From Limosilactobacillus viscerum (GTDB taxonomy: Bacteria; Bacillota; Bacilli; Lactobacillales; Lactobacillaceae), in contig NZ_CANDNW010000002.1 in the NCBI RefSeq assembly GCF_947387525.1, positions 100,676 to 164,675 of the forward strand: a stretch of DNA of 64,000 nt. The letters run 5' to 3'. Numbering within the stretch: the first letter of the stretch is position 1; each line of letters opens with the position of its first letter. Under the pieces are notes generated by a model, which made no database searches, had not been told where the DNA came from, and worked only from the letters and a program-made list of their open reading frames with translations. Shown piece after piece: positions 34,401 to 42,279 of the stretch. The position numbers and the translations under genes were made by a program.

Positions 34401-35291
34401 ATGCCACAGATTAAGGAAGGTTACGTACCATTTGGCAAATACCGGACTTACTACCGGGTTGTTGGGGAAGCAAGCGAAAAGGCTCCCTTACTTTTACTTC
34501 ATGGTGGACCAGGTTCTACCCATAACTATTTTGAAGTCCTAGATGATATAGCTGAACGCGACCACCGTCAATTAGTAATGTATGATCAGATTGGCTGTGG
34601 CAAATCGTCACAACCAGATGATCAGGCAGGGCAAATTTACCAGGCCGAAACGTGGCTTAAAGAGCTAGCAGCTGTTCGCTCATACCTCGGCTTGGACCGG
34701 GTCCACCTCCTTGGTCAATCATGGGGTGGGATGCTAGAAATAATGTACTTGTGTGACCAGCAGCCAACTGGCGTCTTGTCAGGAATCTTTGCCAGCACCT
34801 TGCCCGCATCATGGTTGTGGAGTAAGGAATTGCACCGCCTGATTAAATTTATGCCGGACGATGAGCAAAAGGCAATCCAGCAGGCGGAAGCTAGTGGTAA
34901 TTTTACTGATCCAGCATACCAGCAAGCTAACGCTCATTTCATGGCACTGCATTGTAGTGCACCTGTTTCACCCGCTGACCCCGAGCCCCTGCGCCGACCC
35001 AAGAGGGCTGGAACGCAGGCCTACTTAACAGCCTGGGGCCCTAACGAGTATAACCCGCTGGGGAACCTCCATGACTTTGACTACTTAGATCAACTCAAGG
35101 AGGTTAATATTCCAGTGCTAATAACTAGTGGGACTGATGATCTTTGTACACCATACGTTGCCAAGGCAATGTATGACCGGTTACCCAATGCGGCGTGGGA
35201 GCTGTTCGAAGGTTGCCGGCACATGTCCTTCGTTGAGCAACGTGCACACTATGAACAAGTACTGATCGACTGGCTAAATGCGCATGATTAA
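34401..35291 (+). CDS. pepI: Proline iminopeptidase
   Basis: This 296-residue alpha/beta hydrolase of peptidase family S33 removes N-terminal proline from peptides. It has LLLLHGGPGSTHNYFEVLDDIAE near residue 28 (the HGGPG motif of prolyl aminopeptidases), MYDQIGCGKSSQP, the nucleophile GQSWGGMLEIMYL near residue 104, and late SGTDDLCTP and GCRHMSFVEQ for the Asp and His. I start at ATG 34401 because AAGGAG (34387-34392) overlaps the alternative GTG at 34392. It supports use of casein- or grain-derived peptides in lactic acid bacteria. Confidence 0.9.
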   Translation: MPQIKEGYVPFGKYRTYYRVVGEASEKAPLLLLHGGPGSTHNYFEVLDDIAERDHRQLVMYDQIGCGKSSQPDDQAGQIYQAETWLKELAAVRSYLGLDRVHLLGQSWGGMLEIMYLCDQQPTGVLSGIFASTLPASWLWSKELHRLIKFMPDDEQKAIQQAEASGNFTDPAYQQANAHFMALHCSAPVSPADPEPLRRPKRAGTQAYLTAWGPNEYNPLGNLHDFDYLDQLKEVNIPVLITSGTDDLCTPYVAKAMYDRLPNAAWELFEGCRHMSFVEQRAHYEQVLIDWLNAHD

Positions 35292-35341
35292 ATAGCGGTG
35301 ACGGTCAGTACTTGAAGAGAACTGAATTAGGAGATATGGAT

Positions 35342-36226
35342 ATGAACGCTGAACTAATCGTAATTATCTTTTTAGGAGTATTGACCGTTTACCAAATTAT
35401 TTTCCTTGGCCATGACTTAATTGTGAACCGCCACCGCCTTAAGGATAGCAACTTTTTCGTTACTGGTGCAATTGGCTTTGCTACCAACTTCTGTGACTCA
35501 TTAGGAATTGGTTCATATGCGCCGACCACGATGCTGTTAAAGCTTACTAAGTCATTGAAAAATGATAAGATCTTGCCAGGAACACTGAACGTTGCCTGTG
35601 CACTTCCAGTTTTAACTGAGGCCTTCCTTTACATCGGCAACTTTAAAGTGGATGGGACCACCTTACTGCTGATGATTGTTGCCGCAATGATTGGTTCCTT
35701 CGGTGGCTCCAAAATTGTCTCCCGTCTGGACGAAAAGAAGATTGAAATTGTCGTCGGGATCGCACTAGCAATTACGGCGGTATTAATGATTCTTTCCGCT
35801 ACCGGCGTAATTACTAAGCTGGGTGCCAATAACACTGCTACCGGGTTCAACGGATGGCGCCTGGTAGTTGCCTGCGTAATGAATATGGTTCTTGGTGCCT
35901 TAATGTCTGCCGGAATTGGGATGTATGCACCATGCATGGCACTGGTCTACCTGTTGGGGATGAACCCAATTGTTGCATTCCCAATCATGATGTCCTCTTG
36001 TGCCGCAACGATGCCAATTGCATCAACTGAATTTATCAAGAAGGACGAGTATGCCCGGACACCGGCAATTTCAATTTCACTTTTTGGCTGCCTTGGTGTC
36101 TACATTGCAGTAACCTTCGTTAAGTCATTAAACTTAACCTTCTTAATGTGGTTAGTAGTGGCGGTAATGATTTATACTTCTGTCTTAATGTTAATTGAAG
36201 GTAGTAAGAAGTTTAAGATGGACTAG
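35342..36226 (+). CDS. TauE/SafE-family permease
   Basis: This 294-residue membrane protein has about eight hydrophobic segments in two halves. Each half has a family-type loop (FATNFCDSLGIGSYAPTT near residue 45 and LGALMSAGIGMYAPCMALVYLLGMNP near residue 190). The family exports or imports sulfur-containing organic anions such as sulfite or sulfoacetate, but the substrate here is unknown. I start at ATG 35342, eight bases after AGGAG; the ATG at 35336 is too close. It ends shortly before repeat copy C. Confidence 0.82.
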   Translation: MNAELIVIIFLGVLTVYQIIFLGHDLIVNRHRLKDSNFFVTGAIGFATNFCDSLGIGSYAPTTMLLKLTKSLKNDKILPGTLNVACALPVLTEAFLYIGNFKVDGTTLLLMIVAAMIGSFGGSKIVSRLDEKKIEIVVGIALAITAVLMILSATGVITKLGANNTATGFNGWRLVVACVMNMVLGALMSAGIGMYAPCMALVYLLGMNPIVAFPIMMSSCAATMPIASTEFIKKDEYARTPAISISLFGCLGVYIAVTFVKSLNLTFLMWLVVAVMIYTSVLMLIEGSKKFKMD

Positions 36227-36261
36227 AAGTTTCCTGCACTGTGTGTATTATCGAAACTAAC

Positions 36262-36472
36262 AAGGGCTCGTGACAAAAATCGGTTTTGTCACGAGCCCTT
36301 GTTTTAGCTCCAAATATTGCAGAGATATCGCGTGCCACAACCCAGGGCCTTAGTGTCTAGCTACGGACAATCGCTAGCCCGTTCCGTGCTAACGATCGTC
36401 CTATGCTAGCCATACCAAATAGGCTAACTGCGTGTCGCAGGCCCTAACCGGGGTTGTGTCACAGCTCCTTTT
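36262..36472 (+). repeat. Structured intergenic repeat, copy C
   Basis: Same orientation as copy A, 211 bp. The first hairpin here reads GGGCTCGTGACAAAA (36264-36278) against TTTTGTCACGAGCCC (36284-36298), a perfect 15-bp stem. In copies A and B the arms have different bases that still mostly pair. The core 60 bases (36353-36414) are nearly identical to copy A. About 22 extra bases (CAAATAGGCTAACTGCGTGT and two more) follow CCATAC and are absent from A and B. It lies between the convergent TauE-type and C69 dipeptidase genes. Confidence 0.85.
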
Positions 36473-36494
36473 GAACTTTAAAGTAGGTATCAAA

Positions 36495-37946
36495 TTATAA
36501 GTTATCACCGCGCTCAAACTGGAACTTAGAGTTAAGCAATGCTTGATGGATCAGGCTATTGAGTAACTTCTTAGCCTCAGCAGTAGTGTGGGCAGCGGAC
36601 TTATCATTTTCAGCGGTAAGGTAGTTAATCAATTCGTCGCCACTCTTGCCCTTAGCGCCAGCCGTGATTGCGTCAACCCGGCTAACCGCGTAGCTTTGGC
36701 AGTTATCACGGAAGGCGTTAACCTCGTTGATAAATTCGTGGTAGCGTGGTTCAACGATTACTTCAAGCAACTTGTACATCCAGTAAGCACTCTTGTCGGT
36801 TTCAGCCGTTTCTGGTGCGTAGGCGTAATTAGCAGGGGTGTCGTTGATGTTGGTAAAGAATGGAACGTATGGGCTGTAGCAGTGGAAACCAAAGTTGATC
36901 CACTGGATAGCAGCGTACTCTGCAGGAACATCATTACGAATCTGCATGATGCAAGAGCTTTGGTTCCGGTCAAGGGCGATTGAACGGAACCGTTTCATTT
37001 CATCAGGGGTGCCAGAGGAGTAGGAACCCATTGGGTCGTATGGAGTTTGGTTGTAGTGTGATGAAAGAAAGTATTCTACATCTTCAACCGCGATCTTCTT
37101 TTCCGGCCGCCGGATAAATGGCATATCCTGACTGGTTGGTTCTTGTTCGATTGAAGGGTTGAACAACTTTTGGCCGTACCATGTCCGTGGTGTGTTGTAG
37201 TATGCATCAGCTTCATCTTCAGTTGCAAAAATCTTCCGGAAGTTGAACTTGCCCGGATAAGGGTTGAGGTGGTACTTTTCAACAAATTCACGAATACCGT
37301 TAGCGTACATGAAGTTATCAGGATCATCAAATTCAATTTCCTGAATGCACATGTTGTTTGGCGCAATGGCATAAGCATCGTCTGGAATCCGTTGAGCAAC
37401 CCACTGGTGGCCACCAGCAGTTTCAAGGTACCAAACCTCATCATGGTCGCTAAAGGCAATCCCGTTGGTCTCACCAGTACCATACTTTTCAATCAAGTGG
37501 CCAAGGCGCTTGACACCTTCACGGGCAGACTTGATAAATGGTAATACCAGGTAGAGCATTGAGTCTTCGTTAACCCCATTTTCAACGAGTGGATCATGTC
37601 CTAATACCCGTGGGTTGGTTGTTTCTGTTTCGGTTGAACTCATTGCAACGTTGTATTCGTTGATTCCTTGTTCATCCCACCGGCCACTCTCGAGCGTGCC
37701 GTCCTTCTTATCTACACCAGCTGGAGTTGCCGTGAAGCGACAGCCCTTTCCAGACAGGTCAACTTCTAAGCCATTATATGACGAAACATAATGTTCACCC
37801 GTGTAATCCTTAGCAGGGAAAAACTTAAAAGTAATTGGGTTAATGCCATCGTACCCGTCTTCGTCCCGTGCAATAATTGTTGAGCCGTCAATCGTGGCGT
37901 TCTTACCAACTAAAATCGCGGTACAGCTTGTCTTCTTTTTATTCAT
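36495..37946 (-). CDS. pepD: C69-family dipeptidase
   Basis: This 483-residue peptidase of family C69 (PepD, Ntn-hydrolase fold) has the N-terminal region SCTAILVGKNATIDGSTIIARDEDGYDG, which contains the presumed catalytic cysteine (residue 8). Further segments are YNVAMSSTETETTNPRVLG, the GIAFSDHDEVWYLET block and HQWVAQRIPDDAYAIAPN. It hydrolyses a broad range of dipeptides in the cytoplasm. It starts at ATG 37946 with GAGG upstream. It is a single gene, convergent with the TauE-type permease across repeat copy C. A cre-like site follows its -10 box. Confidence 0.9.
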   Translation of the reverse strand: MNKKKTSCTAILVGKNATIDGSTIIARDEDGYDGINPITFKFFPAKDYTGEHYVSSYNGLEVDLSGKGCRFTATPAGVDKKDGTLESGRWDEQGINEYNVAMSSTETETTNPRVLGHDPLVENGVNEDSMLYLVLPFIKSAREGVKRLGHLIEKYGTGETNGIAFSDHDEVWYLETAGGHQWVAQRIPDDAYAIAPNNMCIQEIEFDDPDNFMYANGIREFVEKYHLNPYPGKFNFRKIFATEDEADAYYNTPRTWYGQKLFNPSIEQEPTSQDMPFIRRPEKKIAVEDVEYFLSSHYNQTPYDPMGSYSSGTPDEMKRFRSIALDRNQSSCIMQIRNDVPAEYAAIQWINFGFHCYSPYVPFFTNINDTPANYAYAPETAETDKSAYWMYKLLEVIVEPRYHEFINEVNAFRDNCQSYAVSRVDAITAGAKGKSGDELINYLTAENDKSAAHTTAEAKKLLNSLIHQALLNSKFQFERGDNL

Positions 37947-38012
37947 AAGTCACCGTTCCTCTCCATAAATAAACAACAATTAACGTTAGCTTAATGATAA
38001 CACTTATTGAAT

Positions 38013-38036
38013 TGGTTGCGCTTTAATTACATTATA
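38013..38036 (-). promoter_or_regulatory. pepD promoter -10 with adjacent cre-like site
   Basis: On the minus strand TATAAT (complement of 38031-38036) is followed by TTAAAGCGCAACCA (complement of 38013-38026), which keeps the AARCG core and terminal CA of a cre site with two mismatches. CcpA binding here would repress pepD. Confidence 0.4.
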
Positions 38037-38200
38037 AAAGTATTATCGACGAAAAAGATTAAATCTTAAAAATCAGACTTTTATTTTAGGATAGCCAAAA
38101 TTTATTATTTACAAATCAAAGATTAGTAGTAACATAGTTAGTGAAAGTTAACGGGATGGCATACTTTAACCGTTAATAGAACCTAGAGAGGGGAATACTA

Positions 38201-38677
38201 ATGTTCGAAATTAAGCCAAAGAAGTTCAAGAAGATCCTCGTTGGTGTCGACGATGCACCAGATGCCCGCGCAGCCTTTTCTTACGCTGTTGATAAGGCAA
38301 AGCGTGACGGCTCTGAATTAGGAATTGTTTCCGTTTTGGAAACAGGTGACATTAATGTTTACCAAATTCTCGATAAGGATTACGTTCACAGTAGTGAGGA
38401 CGAATTAAGAAAGCGAGTCAATGAATACGTTCAAGCCGCAATTGATTACGGTGTTGACCCAAAGAAAATCACCGCGATTGTTGACCGTGGTGAACGTCCA
38501 GCAGAACGAATTTGCAACCACGTAATTCCTGCTTTCCAACCAGACCTGCTGATTATTGGTTCCATTGGTAAGTGGGGTAACCGGAAGGCAGTTGGTTCAC
38601 AGGCGGCATACATGACCCGCCATGCCGGTACTTCAGTATTCTGCATCCGGACCACTGCAGTTCAAACTTATGAATAA
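38201..38677 (+). CDS. Universal stress protein (UspA family)
   Basis: This 158-residue single-domain Usp protein begins FKKILVGVDDAPDARAAFSYAVDKAK (Asp of the first strand at residue 17). The ATP-binding-type loop is GSIGKWGNRKAVGSQAAYMTRHA near residue 120, close to the G-2X-G-9X-G-S/T pattern. Cytoplasmic; induced under stress or starvation in many bacteria. It is a single gene with a strong terminator downstream. The partner is unknown. Confidence 0.9.
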   Translation: MFEIKPKKFKKILVGVDDAPDARAAFSYAVDKAKRDGSELGIVSVLETGDINVYQILDKDYVHSSEDELRKRVNEYVQAAIDYGVDPKKITAIVDRGERPAERICNHVIPAFQPDLLIIGSIGKWGNRKAVGSQAAYMTRHAGTSVFCIRTTAVQTYE

Positions 38678-38709
38678 AATTGGTGCTAACACTTAGTTTC
38701 ACTAGTATC

Positions 38710-38744
38710 AAAGCGATAGTCATTGATGACTATCGCTTTTTACA
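38710..38744 (+). terminator. Terminator after the Usp gene
   Basis: AAAGCGATAGTCAT (38710-38723) pairs perfectly with ATGACTATCGCTTT (38726-38739) around a two-base tip, followed by further T. Confidence 0.92.
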
Positions 38745-38756
38745 TCTAGTAAATAT

Positions 38757-38835
38757 TTTTAATGATTCTAAATAGGAAGTTTAAGCAACGAATAAATCCT
38801 TGAATATGGTTTCTATGATGTTATAATGATTCTAA
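38757..38835 (+). promoter_or_regulatory. Promoter with two PerR/Fur-like boxes upstream of the VIT genes
   Basis: TTATAATGATTCTAA (38821-38835) differs at one position from the PerR-box consensus TTATAATNATTATAA (7-1-7). A second near-copy, TTTTAATGATTCTAA, lies at 38757-38771. The downstream box overlaps the -10 TATAAT (38822-38827), with TTGAAT (38800-38805) 16 bases upstream as -35. A metal-dependent Fur-family repressor is the expected binder. Confidence 0.65.
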
Positions 38836-38858
38836 ACTAGCACAAGGGAGGAATAGTA

Positions 38859-39542
38859 ATGGCCAAGAAAAAAATGTCACTAGCACAAAAGGTCAATGTC
38901 TTGCGGGCTAGTGTAATGGGGGCCAATGATGGCATTATCTCTGTTGCTGGGATCGTTATTGGGGTGGCCGCTGCGACTAGCAATGCCTACTCAATTTTAA
39001 TTTCTGGCTTATCCGGTAGTCTGGCCGGGATGATTTCAATGTGTATGGGGGAATACGTTTCGGTTTCGACACAAAAGGACTCACAAAAGATGGCATTGAT
39101 TAGTGAGCGCCAGCGGTTGTCGGACCAGTACCAACAGGAATTTAACTATGTGCAAAAAAAGTATGAGGCACAGGATATTGACCCTCAGCTCGCCCACCAA
39201 GCAACTAGTGAACTGATGAAAAAGGACTCATTAGGGACTGCGGTTCAGGAACGGTATGGTTTTAACCCTAATGACTTTACGAGTCCATATGCGGCTGCGA
39301 TTGCTTCATTTATTTCATTCCCAACCGGGTCAATCCTGCCAATGGTGGCGGTAACAATGGCACCAGCAGAAAATCGAATTTTGGCAACCATGATTGCGGT
39401 TTTAATTGCCCTTTTGATCACTGGTTACTTTGCGGCTGTTTTGGGTAAGTCTAACCGGGTTAAGTCAATGCTAAGAAATGCAGCGGCTGGTCTTCTGACG
39501 ATGGGCGTTACCTTTGTAATCGGTCAATTATTTGCGCACTAA
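38859..39542 (+). CDS. VIT1/CCC1-family iron/manganese transporter, copy 1
   Basis: This 227-residue membrane protein of the vacuolar iron transporter family has the N-terminal helix VNVLRASVMGANDGIISVAGIVIGVAAA and the segment MCMGEYVSVSTQKDSQKMALISERQRL, which leads into a charged cytoplasmic domain (residues 65-140). Three C-terminal hydrophobic segments follow. The family moves Fe2+ and Mn2+ out of the cytosol. Its start follows AAGGGAGG. It is paired with a second copy 11 bases downstream. PerR/Fur-like boxes in the promoter support an iron or peroxide-stress role. Confidence 0.87.
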   Translation: MAKKKMSLAQKVNVLRASVMGANDGIISVAGIVIGVAAATSNAYSILISGLSGSLAGMISMCMGEYVSVSTQKDSQKMALISERQRLSDQYQQEFNYVQKKYEAQDIDPQLAHQATSELMKKDSLGTAVQERYGFNPNDFTSPYAAAIASFISFPTGSILPMVAVTMAPAENRILATMIAVLIALLITGYFAAVLGKSNRVKSMLRNAAAGLLTMGVTFVIGQLFAH

Positions 39543-39553
39543 GGGGATGACAA

Positions 39554-40246
39554 ATGATGCAAAAGACAAAAAAGCGGCAAAAGCAGACAATGGAAGAAAA
39601 GCTAAACACCCTTCGTGCGGGGGTACTAGGTTCAAATGATGGTATCCTAACGGTTGTTGGTGTCCTTGTTTCAGTTGCGGCAGCGACGACTGACCGGTTT
39701 ACTATTTTTATTGCCGGTCTGTCCGACTTACTTGCTTGTGCCTTTTCAATGGCTTCTGGTGAATATGCTTCTGTTTCAACCCAAAAGGATACTGAAAAGT
39801 CGGCGGTTGCTCATGAAGAACACCTGCTAAAAACGGACTTTGAAGGTGAATTGGAAGCCGTTAAGGATTATTACGTCAGCAAGGGGGTTACCCCTGAAAC
39901 CTCGATGGCGATTGCTAAGGATTTGTTGAATAAGAAGCCTTTAGCAACCGTTGTCCGGGTTAAATATGATATTGAACTGGGCCACTACCTAAATCCATGG
40001 GATGCTGCCTTTTCGTCACTATTTTCAGCGGCAGCTGGTGGAATATTCCCACTGATGGCAATGACCCTTGCATCAGAAGCTTATAAGTGGTATGCCGTTA
40101 TCTTAGCGGTTGCGTTTACCAGTGCACTAACTGGGTTTATTAGTTCAAAGCTCGGAAACGGTTTGGTCAAGATTGCGGTTATCCGGAACATTATTATTGG
40201 TCTAATTACGATTACCATCCACTATGGTGTTGGTAAGCTGTTCTAG
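39554..40246 (+). CDS. VIT1/CCC1-family iron/manganese transporter, copy 2
   Basis: This 230-residue paralogue of the preceding gene carries LNTLRAGVLGSNDGILTVVGVLVSVAAATTD, then MASGEYASVSTQKDTEKSAVAHEEHLL, a charged middle region, and three C-terminal hydrophobic segments. The two proteins differ widely outside these motifs, so they are diverged paralogues rather than a fresh duplication. They may form a heterodimer, since VIT proteins act as dimers (inference). AAGGGG (39541-39546) overlaps the upstream stop and supports ATG 39554. It ends before a terminator shared with the CDF gene. Confidence 0.87.
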   Translation: MMQKTKKRQKQTMEEKLNTLRAGVLGSNDGILTVVGVLVSVAAATTDRFTIFIAGLSDLLACAFSMASGEYASVSTQKDTEKSAVAHEEHLLKTDFEGELEAVKDYYVSKGVTPETSMAIAKDLLNKKPLATVVRVKYDIELGHYLNPWDAAFSSLFSAAAGGIFPLMAMTLASEAYKWYAVILAVAFTSALTGFISSKLGNGLVKIAVIRNIIIGLITITIHYGVGKLF

Positions 40247-40295
40247 CAATTATTCATAAAAGTGGATAGCTTTTAAGCTCCTAACGAGTATAAAT

Positions 40296-40336
40296 AAAGG
40301 TCCAGAGTTCGGCACTTGGCCGGATTCTGGACCTTT
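40296..40336. terminator. Terminator hairpin, repeated family (copy 2)
   Basis: AAAGGTCCAGAGTTCGGC (40296-40313) pairs with GCCGGATTCTGGACCTTTT (40319-40336). It is nearly identical to the hairpin at 20711-20750 except for the loop. It lies between convergent VIT and CDF genes and works in both directions. Confidence 0.8.
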
Positions 40337-40362
40337 TACTTTTGATTCATTCTTATCGCAGC

Positions 40363-41283
40363 TCAATTATTTTTCCTATGATCTCTAATCATATTCTGCT
40401 CATCGACCGGGGTATTAAATAGTTCTTCGTTGCGACCACGGGTACATTCAGCCTGGAGTGTAATATGGCAGATACCGTACTTATCACGAAGAATTTTTTC
40501 AACTTGCCGGTAAATTTTCTCAACCTGACTTAATTTTAAGTCGTCACAGTTTAAATGGGCGGAGAAAATAATGTGGTGTTCATCAATCATCCAGGCGTGA
40601 ACGTGGTGGACATCATCGACGCCTTTGACCTGCTTAAGGTCGTCGGCAATCGCGTCGTAATCAAGGTTAGGTGCGGACTGCATCAGGATCTTGATTGTTT
40701 GGTTAATGATCGGCAGTGCTTCGTAGGCAATATAGATAGCGACGGCAATCGTTAAAACGGGGTCTAGCCACGGAACGTTAACAAAGGTAAGAATAATTCC
40801 GCCGATTATTACTGCCACGGATGATAGAGCGTCGCTCAAGACGTGTAGGTAAGTTGCCTTGACGTTGAGGCTGTCATGGCTGCCGGCATGGAGGAGGGCT
40901 GCCGAAGCAAAGTTGGCAATAAGCCCAACAATTGCGACAACCATCATAATCCGGCCATTAATGTGCTGTGGGTGCCCCAACCGCTGAATTGCTTCACCGA
41001 TTAAGAACACAGCGATGATCAAGAGAATGAAGCTGTTGGTAAGGGCGGATAAAATTTCTGCCCGCCGGTATCCGTACGTGTTTTTCCGGTTTTCAGACCT
41101 TCCACCCAATTGCTGTGCAAAGTAACCGAGGATGATCGAAAATGAATCGCCCATATTATGGAAAGCATCCGAGAGAAGGGCCAGACTACCAGAAAGTAGC
41201 CCACCAATAATTTCAACCACGGTAATTAAAACATTAAGCAGGGTGACGGCTAAAAAACGCTGCCCCGTAATTTTTTCATTCAT
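40363..41283 (-). CDS. Cation diffusion facilitator (CDF) metal exporter
   Basis: This 306-residue CDF-family proton antiporter has six membrane segments. The metal-site motifs are LLSDAFHNMGDSFS (HxxxD, residues 36-49) and YLHVLSDALSSV (HxxxD, near 147). The cytoplasmic C-terminal domain has GVDDVHHVHAWMIDEHHIIFSAHLNCDD. This combination is typical of zinc exporters of the ZitB/CzcD type, but Mn2+ or Co2+ cannot be excluded. It is divergent from the DtxR regulator, with a DtxR-like palindrome between them. Confidence 0.88.
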   Translation of the reverse strand: MNEKITGQRFLAVTLLNVLITVVEIIGGLLSGSLALLSDAFHNMGDSFSIILGYFAQQLGGRSENRKNTYGYRRAEILSALTNSFILLIIAVFLIGEAIQRLGHPQHINGRIMMVVAIVGLIANFASAALLHAGSHDSLNVKATYLHVLSDALSSVAVIIGGIILTFVNVPWLDPVLTIAVAIYIAYEALPIINQTIKILMQSAPNLDYDAIADDLKQVKGVDDVHHVHAWMIDEHHIIFSAHLNCDDLKLSQVEKIYRQVEKILRDKYGICHITLQAECTRGRNEELFNTPVDEQNMIRDHRKNN

Positions 41284-41361
41284 GATAGTTTGCTCCTCCG
41301 CATAAGAATTGCAATTTTTTAGTAGGTTGTATTAAAATGAATAAGCATAACTAACGAAAAA

Positions 41362-41403
41362 GTTAGGCTATCCAAACTAGACAGTTTAATATTATGCTAT
41401 AAT
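41362..41403. promoter_or_regulatory. DtxR-like palindrome and -10 box in the CDF/DtxR divergent region
   Basis: GTTAGGCTATCCAAAC (41362-41377) is an imperfect palindrome of the form GTTNGGNTANCCNAAC, similar to DtxR-family operators with TTAGG/CCTAA arms. It lies just upstream of TATAAT (41398-41403), a likely -10 for the regulator gene. It is placed to control the regulator and possibly the CDF exporter. Confidence 0.45.
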
Positions 41404-41477
41404 CGTAATATATTCAATATGGAGATTTAATGTTGTGACCGTTCGTAGGCCAAATATTTAACACGAGGTGAACTAGA

Positions 41478-42125
41478 TTGACTCCAATGAAGGAAGATTA
41501 CTTGAAAATTATTTTTGAGCTCGGCGGCAGTCATAAGAAAGTTTCCAATAAGGAGATTTCATTAGGTTTAGGCATCGCCGCTGGCTCCGTTACCGAAATG
41601 ATTTCCAAGTTGGCTGACGAAGGGCTGGTTGTTCACGAGCCTTACGCCGGGATTTCATTGACAGAAAAGGGCCAAAAATATGCGGCGGAATTAGTACGAA
41701 AGCACCGGTTATGGGAAACGTTCCTGGTTGATAAGCTTAATTACAACTTTGCGGATGTGCACCCAGAGGCAGAAGTACTTGAACACCAGACCAGTGACCG
41801 GCTGGCTAGTGCACTTGATGAATTCTTAGGACACCCGGACCATTGTCCCCATGGCGGAGTAATCCCGTCATCTAAGGGTGCGTTCCCCGATGTTAGTCAC
41901 CGGTTACTGGCAGAGGCAAACGATGGTGAGACCGTTGAACTAGAACGGTTCCTTGATAATCATGAATTATTAACCTACCTGGAAGAATTGAATCTCCGTC
42001 CTGATGACCAGGTGCAAGTAATTCGGCACGAACCATTTGAGGGGCCAATTGTAATTAAAAAGCCAGGAGACGACCAGGAAATTAACGTTTCATATAAGGC
42101 TGCCCACAATATTTTTATTAAATAA
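41478..42125 (+). CDS. DtxR/MntR-family metal-dependent repressor
   Basis: This 215-residue regulator has an N-terminal winged helix (EDYLKIIFELGGSHKKVSNKEISLGLGIAAGSVTEMISKLADEGLV, residues 5-50). The metal-binding/dimerisation domain has HRLWETFLVDKLNYNFADVHPEAEVLEHQTSDRL and HPDHCPHGGVIP (residues 75-135). A C-terminal FeoA/SH3-like domain begins near residue 150. This is the full DtxR layout, longer than MntR of Bacillus. It starts with TTG 41478 behind GAGGTG (41465-41470). It probably senses Mn2+ or Fe2+ and regulates metal transport, including its neighbours. Confidence 0.88.
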   Translation: MTPMKEDYLKIIFELGGSHKKVSNKEISLGLGIAAGSVTEMISKLADEGLVVHEPYAGISLTEKGQKYAAELVRKHRLWETFLVDKLNYNFADVHPEAEVLEHQTSDRLASALDEFLGHPDHCPHGGVIPSSKGAFPDVSHRLLAEANDGETVELERFLDNHELLTYLEELNLRPDDQVQVIRHEPFEGPIVIKKPGDDQEINVSYKAAHNIFIK

Positions 42126-42153
42126 GTTGTTAGGTTAATTAAACTTTTTATGC

Positions 42154-42279
42154 TATACTGGGCTTTGTAGTTTTTTAAGTGCGGTTGGTTTGATTGTTTC
42201 ATTTAAGTAAACCGGATCCCAATTTTCACCAGATTAATTACAAATTTTATTTGTGCAGGAGCACAGGAGGGTTCTACTA
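42154..42279 (+). promoter_or_regulatory. Promoter and long leader of the cold-shock gene
   Basis: TATACT (42154-42159) is a likely -10, which would leave an untranslated leader of about 115 bases before the ATG. Long leaders are typical of csp mRNAs, whose folding changes with temperature. The leader holds AGGAGGG (42265-42271). No conserved cold box was verified. Confidence 0.45.

Noticed and set aside
37981-38060. Structured RNA between pepD and the Usp gene
   Set aside because: The stretch is AT-rich with a promoter and a cre-like site but no convincing stem.
42253-42279. N-terminal extension of the cold-shock protein
   Set aside because: The extension lies in the leader containing the ribosome binding site, and the standard protein starts at ATG 42280.
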